Origin: Beroe ovata
Lineage: Eukaryota; Ctenophora; Nuda; Beroida; Beroidae
NCBI GenBank assembly: GCA_946803715.1
Contig: CAMPET010000149.1
Location: 30,351-55,061, forward strand
Length of the DNA: 24,711 nt
Direction of reading: 5' to 3'
Part shown: in pieces, positions 9,414 to 19,000 of the stretch
Layout: each line of letters opens with the position of its first letter
Position numbering within the stretch: position 1 is the first letter of the stretch
Made by a program: the position numbers and the translations under genes
Notes under the pieces: generated by a model
What the model was told of the DNA's origin: nothing
What the model saw: the letters and a program-made list of their open reading frames with translations, nothing else
Database searches by the model: none

Positions 9414-9624
9414 ACTCAGATTGAACACTCGTACAAAATTCCACTAAATTCATCACCCTAATTTTTCGAGAATTCTCATTTTTGAATCTTTTTCGGTAAC
9501 AAACATGAATCGATGTATTTTTAGGCGCTGATTCCACATCACCCCATGTGATGGGCTTTTACTGAATCCATGGCCCTAATTTTATCATGTGACTTATGTT
9601 TTTTCAGTTTCCTGACCCATCCCA

Positions 9625-9683
9625 AACCCTAAAGCACAGGATACTTCCAAACCCTAACCCTGACCCAAACCCTAACCCAAGGG
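9625..9683. repeat. Telomere-like CCCTAA motifs
   Basis: AAACCCTAA words occur at 9624, 9650 and 9668, the last two in an AACCCTAACCC context with intervening CTGACCCA. The run is too short and irregular for a telomere and reads as a small interstitial telomere-like stretch. The end also forms AAACCC/GGGTTT inverted words. Confidence 0.5.
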
Positions 9684-9970
9684 TTTAAAATGCGATTAAG
9701 TGGAAAAATGTCTGGTCACATAACCAAAACAGTTTATCACCCATAAGTCGCCAGGGATGCATTTTCACCCTACATCACCCTTATGTTTGACAAAGGGTGC
9801 CTACACAGTGCTCCATGACAACAAGTAAATGTTGTATAAGCTAGCTAGTCTTTATGGTATATAACCACTGGTAATTTACCAGCTTCAGGAGGTGACAAAG
9901 AAGAATGGAGGTCACAGTTCATAAATGGGGGATTGGACATTGGTATTAATTTAAAGAGAAAATCTTAGTA

Positions 9971-10177
9971 AGGGGCCGTTCACATATTTCGTAAAAACAC
10001 AAACCCCCCTCTCAGAAGGGAAATATTACGTAATCACGGGCCCAACCCCCCCCCCTTCTGATGGAAACGGACAAAGGCATGTGATATAGAGCCTTCNCGG
10101 GCCCAACCCCCCCCCCCTTCTGATGGAAACGTCTGAAAGGGACAAAGGAATAATGAATATGATATACAGCCTTCTCT
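9971..10177. repeat. Poly-C-bearing interspersed repeat, doubled at a contig joint
   Basis: GGGGCCGTTCACATATTTCG opens a stretch with ATTACGTAA and long C runs, a style common in short non-autonomous DNA elements of invertebrates. The piece CGGGCCCAAC-C(n)-TTCTGATGGAAACG followed by GACAAAGG and GATATAnAGCCTTC occurs before the 'n' (10037-10095) and again after it (10097-10177) with small differences. The doubling straddling the single 'n' looks like two unmerged contig ends. Confidence 0.55.
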
Positions 10178-10432
10178 GGCGGATTACAAGCTTAATCATA
10201 ATGGGGGTCGGGGCAAAATGACTTGCTCTGCTGCCTGTTAGTATTCAGATTCCTAGGTCAACCTTAAACATTTTGATCAAGGACTTGACAGACATGCCTG
10301 CAGAATATTCACAGACTGGCTTACACTCGCCCTACAGTCTGCTTTCTGATTTGATTGAGTAGAATGCCGACTCTTATTCACTGTTTTGTATCGGGTGTAG
10401 CCTCTTGGCTATCTTGAGTGGAATACTGAATT

Positions 10433-10748
10433 TATACGCTCAGTAGAGAGGATAAACAGTCAGTGTCAAGTGATATATGCTTCCTTGAAGGGAGTACAGC
10501 TAGTACTAAGTTGTATACAGTGAGTATACGCTCAGTAGAATGACGCACAGTGAGTGCTAGCGATGTAATACAGTGAGGATACGCTCAGTTGAAAGCCCAG
10601 AAAGTAGCACAGTGAGTGCAAGCGATATACAGTGAGTATAAGAGTGAGATCAGTAGAAGGGAGCACAGTGAGTATATGCTCAGTACAGGGAAGCACAGTG
10701 AGTGCTAGCGATATACAGTGAGTACAGTGAGTGCTAACCTGCATACAG
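10433..10748. repeat. CAGTGAGT minisatellite
   Basis: Degenerate units alternate ATACAGTGAGTATACGCTCA-GTAGAA with GCACAGTGAGTGCTAGCGAT, giving a compound period of roughly 60-70 bp over about 300 bp. No unit is exact. The - strand open frame over it is made of the repeat and is not a gene. Confidence 0.85.
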
Positions 10749-11072
10749 TTACTTATGTCTTATATTAAGCCATGTGGTTTTGACTTGTGTTTCAATTGAT
10801 TAATTAACAGATCTATGTGGAAATCCCAAATAATTTTGCGAGCATGCTATTTTATTAGATTGACATTTTATATGAATTTAGCATATTCTTTTTTCATTTT
10901 TATTTGCTCTAAAATAAATATGATAGACGTTGAGCATATGAACTCTTTCGACCTCAAATATGTCTAAAACTTAGGCACTCAGAACATTTTGATTTCCCTG
11001 TTATGATCAACTTAGTCAGAAATGTATTCATTAGGTCCATCATGTAGTTGCTGAAGAGTATGATTTACTACT

Positions 11073-12746
11073 ATGACCTGTTTAACATTTTTGGTGTCTT
11101 TCAAGCTGGGAAACCATTGCACCAAAACCCATAAAGTGACAATATGCATTACAGAAAGGCCTTTTGACCATCTCATTTTCAAAATCAGTCACTTATTCAA
11201 CATTCCATCAAATGTGCTGAAAATATCATATTATGATCAGCATGCAGGGGAAGTGAAGATATTGGATGAGTCATTATTTCATCAAAACTTTGTTAATAAC
11301 AAAAATGCAGACATTCCTGAAATGAATATAGTTGGTGTTCATTTTGAGAATCTTGAAACTGTTGAAGATTTCTGTTCATCAGTCAGTAATCTGACAAGAT
11401 TTGTAAATGAATCAGCCACGCTCCTTAGTCATCAATTTGACAGTGATGCTGCGGCTGAAGAATTTGATGATATAATTCTGGGTTACAGAAAAATGATAGA
11501 GTTTGGTATGCATCCATGGCAATCCATTAGATGCCAAAATAACAGGGAATTCTTCTATTTGCAAGGGATGGCAGAGGAGTTCATAGTTACAGCAAAAGAA
11601 CTGAGAGTGTGCCATCTGCACTGGAAAAATATATTAACTTTAAAAACCAGAAAATTCAAAGCGTTGAGACTTCTAACCTTGAACTTGTTATGGACGTTCT
11701 TGGCTAAGAGGGAAGATAGGATACATTGGTTCAATCATGGTGCCCTGGATCTTGCCATTGACTCATTTTTTGATATTGATTTACTGCTTGATGCTCATGA
11801 TTCTATTAAAGAACTGAGTATGGGGATAATTGTTCAATTCACTGAGATAGATGAAGCTAAATCTTCTCTGATAAATGATGAGAAGTTCATGAAAAAATTT
11901 TGTTATGAAGTGATGATTGATGCAAGATGTTTGGCAAGTCACAATGATGACATAGCTTACCGTGGACAAACCAGTCTCAATACTCTCATGTGTTTCATTT
12001 CTTCATCAGAGAGTCATCAGATATTCCTTGATAATAACATCATTGCAATGCTGTGTCAGCTAGCGCCTTTAGTTGCAAATGATGTAGCTTCTTGTTATTT
12101 CTTCAGTCTTTGTGTTACATTTCTGATAGGGTTTTCCCTTGACAAAATAATCACAAAATCAGCATCTCATTCTATTGACAGCAACAAGGGGACTATTATA
12201 TGCAACAGCATGTGCGAACTTCAATACCTCTCATCAGTAGTTTTCAACTTTTGGCAGCGTTTTACACCATCAAACCAACACAGGTTTGAAGTTGAAAAAC
12301 ATTTCATCTGGATTACAATGAAGCCATATGTGGAGTTAGCTTGGTGTTACAGTCAGCCACCTTGCATAGAGAGCTTGCTGAATAATGATGTTTCGGCCCC
12401 TTATATCAGCACTAAAGGGAAGAATTGTATCACAAATCTCATGGGTTTCTGGGCTTTAGATAGTATGATGAGAAGCAATGAAAACTTGAGAATAATACAT
12501 GATGAAGGACTCACGGACTTTGTGACAATGATATCCTGGCATTGTCCTCCATTTACTCTATACAGACCTGTTGATTGTGTTTGTGGAGAAGATCAATGTT
12601 CAAATTATATCACAGAATTGCTTCCTCAACCCCCTTCACTGCAAAACATTTGCCGTGCAAAACTGATCAGGTTCTGGAGCCTGAAACCCCATGTTGGGAT
12701 TCACGGAACAATTTCAGCTGTAATGAATGAACTACCCAATAACTGA
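11073..12746 (+). CDS. Unrecognised helical (ARM/HEAT-like) protein with possible PB1-like N-terminus and BC-box-like C-terminus
   Basis: A single uninterrupted exon encodes 557 residues and ends TAA at 12744-12746. I do not recognise the family. Residues ~21-75 have the spacing of a PB1 or ubiquitin-like fold, with an acidic-type stretch YYDQHAGEVKILDE. Residues ~95-480 are mostly amphipathic helices with Leu/Ile spacing like ARM or HEAT repeats. The C-terminus has a Cys cluster (DCVCGEDQCSNY, 501-512), then PPSLQNICRAKL (520-531), which fits the Elongin BC-box consensus [S/T/P]LxxxCxxx[hydrophobic]; a clear LPxP Cul5 box is lacking. An acceptor-like TTTTTGGTGTCTTTCAAG ends at 11104 inside the frame, so the true exon may start there with a 5' exon upstream; the Met at 11073 is therefore provisional. 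It is intron-free, unlike its neighbours. CLEC16A begins 254 bp downstream on the same strand. Confidence 0.75.
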   Translation: MTCLTFLVSFKLGNHCTKTHKVTICITERPFDHLIFKISHLFNIPSNVLKISYYDQHAGEVKILDESLFHQNFVNNKNADIPEMNIVGVHFENLETVEDFCSSVSNLTRFVNESATLLSHQFDSDAAAEEFDDIILGYRKMIEFGMHPWQSIRCQNNREFFYLQGMAEEFIVTAKELRVCHLHWKNILTLKTRKFKALRLLTLNLLWTFLAKREDRIHWFNHGALDLAIDSFFDIDLLLDAHDSIKELSMGIIVQFTEIDEAKSSLINDEKFMKKFCYEVMIDARCLASHNDDIAYRGQTSLNTLMCFISSSESHQIFLDNNIIAMLCQLAPLVANDVASCYFFSLCVTFLIGFSLDKIITKSASHSIDSNKGTIICNSMCELQYLSSVVFNFWQRFTPSNQHRFEVEKHFIWITMKPYVELAWCYSQPPCIESLLNNDVSAPYISTKGKNCITNLMGFWALDSMMRSNENLRIIHDEGLTDFVTMISWHCPPFTLYRPVDCVCGEDQCSNYITELLPQPPSLQNICRAKLIRFWSLKPHVGIHGTISAVMNELPNN

Positions 12747-13000
12747 GAAACTCGCTGAATCAATTTTTTCTAAGTACCTACCTAGTATATTTTTCTTTTG
12801 TGAACAGTTTTTTAGCTTTTAACTTTTATGCTCTTTTTAATATAAGGCAATCTTCAAATTCTCTGAGGTTATTTCAATTGTAATTATTTCCCTCTAACGT
12901 ATGTTCTTTGTTCTTGAGAACAGATTTAATATCCAACTTTTCTCCTCATCCTAAAATTTTGTATCAGTTTGTAGACATGTGAAAATGATCCTGTTCAAGA
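12747..13000 (+). promoter_or_regulatory. Short gap between the 557-residue gene and CLEC16A
   Basis: Only 254 bp separate the stop of one gene from the ATG of the next on the same strand, so 3' UTR, 5' UTR and any CLEC16A promoter must share it. No AATAAA or ATTAAA is present. Two acceptor-like sequences, TTTTCTTTTGTGAACAG (ending 12807) and TTCTTTGTTCTTGAGAACAG (ending 12923), could be 3' splice sites of a 5' UTR intron or trans-splice sites. An in-frame TGA at 12986-12988 supports 13001 as the CLEC16A start. Confidence 0.4.
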
Positions 13001-16000
13001 ATGAGAAGATCATGGTTTGGTACAGTCGTCAAACAGAACAAGTCCCCTTCTCTTGAACTGTTGAAGTAAGGGACACATCCCAATATCAGGGGGATGGGGT
13101 GTCAGGGGTGCGGTGTCGGGAGGCTAAACGTCGCTCTTACCTAAATATTCCCATCTATTCCATGTTGCAGTTCATAACATAGCCCTCCTTCTATCTTTAG
13201 GTCGTTATATTCGGTTCTCGTGAAGAATGCGATAGTTACAGATCACAATAAAACCCTTATAGTAGAGGTTCTGAGATCAATTGCAGAAACGGTGATATGG
13301 GGCGACCAAAACGATCCAAGAGTCTTTGAGTGAGTCATTAAGTTTCTTGTTAGACAGTCGTTCAAATCCTATTTTGAGATGTTCCTGGCTGAACCCATTG
13401 ATTATGAGATTTTTACGAAGTTTCCCCAGTTTTTTCCTGGAAAAAGGCATCCAGAGTTATTTTCTGAGCATCATTGAGCAGCCAAAGTGTGGTACCTACG
13501 TTTGTACCCAACTACTGCAGACCCTGAATATCTTATTCGAGAATATTCGGAATGAAACTTCTATTTGTTAGTATTTATTTCATTAAGCGTGCTCATGAAT
13601 TGAACATACGCTTGAATCATCAAGTGAATGAATTCAAAAATCATGCGTGGCAATTGAGCGCATGATCGGGAAATGAATGTCATGAGTATTGAATGTTTTC
13701 AGATTTTCTCCTTTCGAACAATCACGTGAACTCCATCATTTGCCATGAGTTCGATTTCTCTGATGAAGAGATCATGGCTTACTACATTTCCTTCCTGAAG
13801 ACGCTGTCTCTCAAACTGAACAGCAACACAATTCATTTCTTCTATAATGAGGTACCACTCATTCTCTTACGAGATTGTTCACATATTATATTGTTTAATC
13901 GAGAGGAGAGCTTTTTTCCAATGATCACACCTCATGTCTTTACAGTGAGAATGGACTTACTATAAATATTGACAGATTGAATATGATTATTGAGAGACTG
14001 GTTTAACTTTGATCGCACTTTACTTGATCAATCCCTTGCTGAAACATTGAAACAAATGATACCAAGCTCGTTTCATCTAAATTGCGGGCTTTAAATCACG
14101 ATTCCCGCAGCATCTGCGCGATTTCCCGCTCTATACAGAGGCTATCAAGTTCTTCAACCACACGGAGAGTATGGTCAGGATAGCTGTGAGAACACTCACT
14201 CTCAACGTCTATAAGGTGATCTGTCCAACGAGAGGAAATCATTGTTGATCAATCGTTTTATTCGAAATGAGATTTTCACTCGAGAACAATCATCAACACA
14301 ATCGAACCATTTCACCGCCATCAAAAGGAGTTATATTAGGATTAATTGTAATTACAAATGATCTGGTTGTCGTGATGGCATGTCTTGATTTACCATTGTT
14401 GTATAATCTGCATTCTCATTGGTTTGTGTAGGTGGGTGACGATGCGATTGTAAAGTTCATCCACGACAAGACAGCAGCGCCCTACTTTAGCAACCTGGTC
14501 TGGTTCATTGGGAACAACGTGCTGATGATGGAGCGATGCTTGAGAACGGAGGCAAACCATTTGACCAGGAACAAGCTGGAGTCTCTCGTGGCACTTCACT
14601 TGGACGACATGCATTATGTCCACGATATCATGCAGTTACAGGTATAGCTATAAATCAGGGAACAGGGGAGGGTCGAACAATATTTGTGATCAACCCCATT
14701 CTTTTAGTTCTTAAAAATCAAGATGACTCAATGGATTCGTTATTCCAAATCGAGATATTATTTTTCCTGGTAGTTGTAAACACGAATGAACCCGATCCCT
14801 CAGATCAAAACACTGAATAGTATGCTGTGTGAGCACCTCCTCAACACACTCCTCATCCCTCTGTACGTGTACTCGCTAGACCCCAGTCTCAAAGTGGACT
14901 CGCCCCAAGTGAGCGTGAAGTGCGCTCTCTTCCTCCTATCTCAAGTGTTCATCATCCTAAACCATCCACCCCTCGTTAAGCAGCTCAAACTTTACATCTG
15001 CTTTGAGGAGAATCCCAATTTGGTTCGTTTCTAAAAATAGCATGATATTTCATTTTTTCACATTCGCCCAATTGCAATTCAAAATTTGAACGTCTTGGTT
15101 TGCTTGATCAAAGTTTTATCCCCTCAGGAAAGTTCAGAGAAAGTAAGGAGATTCACGAAACCGATCTCTCAAATACAAGATACTTTCAAGCCCGCCGTCA
15201 TTCCCAAAAACAAACAAAACCTCCAACCTACGAAACTTGCAAAGGTCAGAATTAAGTACAAACACAGATACAATATCACGTCACACAGCACTCTCACAAA
15301 CACACGAACACACACACACACACGNCACACACACACACACACACACACACGTACAGAACTTACACAAATCAATCAGGAACATAAGGAGGAACTGAGAGCG
15401 AGAGAAGCAAAGCGTCAGCAGGAAGAGGCCAGATTGAAAGATTTGGAGAAGTATCAGAAAACACAGAAATTCAACCAAACTGGCTATCTAAAGAGTATCT
15501 TAGAACCAGGTTTGTGTAATTCTCACTGGTGTCGGCAAGTTTCTTCCGACAAATATCGGAAAATCTTTGCTGTGATCAGACACAATTTTAGAGATGCCAA
15601 CTATTCGAGGCATTCCTCCTTAGTGACCAATCGAATTCGATAGTTCTCAGATCATGATTACTTTTCCTCTCCAGACCCCGGGACAGACCCGCTCTCTGGA
15701 ACTCGTGTGAGAAGAGTAGAGTCGCTGAAACACGAGGTCGGGGGAGAAAGTCTGCGGAGTAGGAAGGGGAGTACAGTATCGAGAAGTAGTAGTTTGTACA
15801 GTGACAACCAGTCTTATTGTATTCTGGGTTAGTAATGATTATCCTTGGAATGAGGGGGATTTCATTGTGAAACTTTCTTCTATTTGTTTGTCTAATTTTT
15901 TGTCTAATTTTTTGTTAAATAGACTTGTTTTTGGTGATGGATCTTTCTTGTTTCAGGCGAGGAAAGCTGTAGCAGTTTTGTTGATCCACTTGATGCTGTA

Positions 16001-19000
16001 CCTCCCCGGCTCACTCAATCAGAAAACAACCTATCTTCTGACGTAGTGTCCCGAGACCATGCCGATTCCACGATCAGCAACGATTTTGAGAAAGGAGCAC
16101 CATTCTCCCTGGATTTAACCGGGTTACAGCTTCCTGGAGACACCAGAGAGGAAACAGTTGAGACCAGAGGCAATGTGGAGACTGGAGACCGTGCTGAGGC
16201 AATAGTTGAGACAGAGGAGGCTGTCAGAGATGAAGGAGAGCAGAATGCAGAGTATCCGGTCTCAGAGGACTCAGGTTTTGGCACATCGTACACAACATTG
16301 CTAGTAATCAACATTGCTAGTAATCAACATTGTAACAACATTGCTGGTAATATGATAGTGTTACGTTGTTCTTGGCTCAAATCCAAAGGAATGTAATAAG
16401 TGATGTGTATAATACCAAGAACACGTGTTTCAACAGCGTTCTCTCAGGAATTGTGAGTAGTGAGACGATGGAAAACATCGCACAAGACATTGATAAGGAG
16501 GAGGAGGGGGAACAAAACCATGACGATCAGGAGGAGCTGCGTGATCCCTCACGCGACGTCACAGCTGACCAATCAGATCGTCCATCCTCCCCTGCTCCTG
16601 AATCTGACAAAACACTCAGTTTGTCGACTGAGAGTGGGAGTTTTGACACAGTTGATCAGTCGGGAGACGGAGGGAGGAGTGAAGAGAAAGAGGAGACTAC
16701 TCCTTCACACGACACACCACTGACTCCATCACCAAAATTCCTATCCCCTGAACCCCAGTCGCCAACAGAAATACCGAACTGTAATACTCCAGTAGATACA
16801 GAGGAGTGTGATAATGTGTTCATAGCCGAGAGTGGTGGACCTAACTGTGACGTCACTGCAAAGAGTGCAAGTGAGGGGGAAATGTCGACTGCGGAGAATA
16901 GTCCGATTAGTCCTGTCTCTGCTCTTGGTAGTCCGAGGGTAGTGGATATTGCTGCAGTGGTGTTAGAAGAGAGAAAACAAGAGATGCCAGATGAAAATGG
17001 CGGGGAAATATCATCTGATACCATTGCTCCATCAACTGAAACCACTCTCAGTTCCTCTACTACCACTGAAATTGACACGACGTCTGTTGACACCACTTCA
17101 ACTGACACCGCTAAACTAAACGCTCCCTCGCAAGAAGACCTTCTCTTCACCCCTGATAAGAGATCTGATGCATCTCATTTCGCTGATGCGTTCCACTGTC
17201 CACCTACGCGAAGCTGCATCTTCTATGACGCACTACTCAGTTGTTTAGAGGTAAGAATAAGATTGTCATGTTGCTGGACGATTCAATTTATCTCTGACCT
17301 TCCCCCGTTCTATCTTCCCAAATCCATCCCTACTCCCCTATCTAAACTTCACCCCCAATCTATACTTACCCCTCCAAATCAAGCATCCCAATTCTATGCC
17401 AGAGCCCTAAATCTAATTGACAACTCCCCAAATCAGATTGACAATTCCCCAAATCAGATTGAAAACTCCCCAAATCTGACTGACAACTCCCCAAATCTGA
17501 TAGACCACTCCCCAAATCAGATCGNACAACTCCCCAAATCTGGTCGACAACTCCCCAAATCTGGTCGACAACTCCCCAAATCCCAGGTTGGGGAGGATGA
17601 CTCGGAAGCACTGTTCAGCGCAGCACTACTCTACTCTATGTTTAGTAACGTGTCAATGCCACACAAGCCACCCGCACCCTACTACTACGACGATCGGATA
17701 GTTGATCGCTTGCTCAACATCCTGGACAAAGCTTGTGTCATAGGTGGAATTGTGAGGTGAGGTGTGGGGATTAGAGGTGACCCGTGAGGTGAAGTATAAA
17801 CCGTTATAAGGTTTGGTGACGAATTTGTATTGGTGAGGTAAAGAACTTTGAAAAGAGGGAAGGAGATGTGTTTATTGAGGTGAGTTGTGCTCGGAGGGGC
17901 AGCAACAGTTGCTCACAACTCTTAACAATCAGGCTTGTAACAGTTGAGGTTGCTGTAAGGTTGCTTCGCGTGCTAACAACATATAACGACAAGTTGATGT
18001 TACAAGACAACCATCTCGCTGTCTTAGCTGCCGTCAGGGAAAACTCAGTTCGATTTCTCAGGAGTTTTTACACGGGTCAGTAACACTCACGCCACGTCAT
18101 GGTGACGTCATAGTTGTTCATTATGACGACATCATGACATAAATTACTGTCGTAGGTGAAGATAACACTTTATTCGTGGAATTGTTCGATGAGGAGTACA
18201 AGGAGTTCTTGAAACGCAAACCTACAAACATTGCCCATTTGATGAGTGATGAGTGTATGTTGCTGGGTCCTGTCTACACTCCGTTGACAGGTGAGAGGGA
18301 TGGGAGATGATAATAGGCCATTCTTCAGTCGAAATTTGACCAGTGTAGGATTTTTCGCTATGACGAATAACCGTTGGATGCAAAACTGTCTCGATTCTTC
18401 GATGGAAATCACCTAACTCTTGCTATACATTATGGTGTACTCAATCATTATGTTATTAGTTAATTTTTTGTACACGATTTTTTGGGTGTGGACAAATTGA
18501 GACCAAAGTTCAGCTATCGCAATTTTGCACCGATATCGCTAGTTTTTGTTATTTTATCGCGATGAAACTCGACGCGCACGCATGTTCGTAATGTTGTTGT
18601 TATAGAATTCATGCGGCCCAATTTGACGCTTCATGTAAAAATTTAATTTTATCTGCGGTACATTCAGGCATTGATTTCTCAAAACGACTGCCATGTGGCG
18701 AACTGGAGAAAATGAGAAAATCTCTCGTGGTATTCTTCGCCGTGAGGAAACTATGGCAAGAGGTCAGCATCTTTTCAACCATCGTCGAGCACGTGATAAC
18801 ACGAAGTTCTGCGTTTTCCACACTTGTAGCACTCCCTCCCAATCCAATGCCCACTTCCAATGCCCACTTTTCCCCCAGGCATCAGGGGAAGAGGAAGGGG
18901 AGTTGCCTCTTCTAAATCTGTCACTTCAAGTGACGAAGGGAGATGTTCTCAATCTCAATAACAGTGACCTTATAGCCTGTGCTGTGGCGTCCGAACACGA

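Larger units (their letters stand above)
9052..11072. other. Two-kilobase repeat-rich intergenic region
   Basis: No gene is supported. In order it shows: a GC-rich stretch with GCGCGC runs and a direct repeat (9111-9132 and 9391-9413); telomere-like CCCTAA words (9625-9683); a poly-C repeat doubled around the 'n' at 10096; a CAGTGAGT minisatellite (10433-10748); and an AT-rich stretch (10750-11040) that may be the promoter or 5' exon region of the 11073 gene. Open frames here are short and repeat-derived. Confidence 0.7.

Noticed and set aside
8969-9537. - strand frames sharing a DLFLARA-like segment
   Set aside because: The shared residues come from the GCGCGC direct repeat, and one frame crosses the 'n' at 9051; no protein family is recognisable.
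9625-9683. A true chromosome end
   Set aside because: The CCCTAA words are few and broken, and genes continue on both sides.
10532-10744. - strand frame rich in Thr-His-Cys-Leu
   Set aside because: It is a translation of the CAGTGAGT minisatellite.
10433-10748. CRISPR array or tRNA-like genes (GCTCAGTAGA resembles a tRNA D-arm)
   Set aside because: Units have no constant spacers, no leader, and no acceptor stem or T-arm can be paired; this is eukaryotic minisatellite DNA.
15086-15643. Continuous frame through the CA repeat
   Set aside because: It joins CLEC16A exons 8 and 9 through intron 8 by way of the microsatellite; exon edges AAG/GTCAGA and AATCAG/GAACAT are better supported.
16366-17760. 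One long 464-residue open frame read as a separate gene
   Set aside because: It is CLEC16A exons 12 and 13 plus intron 12, which happens to stay open; homology and splice phases support the split model.
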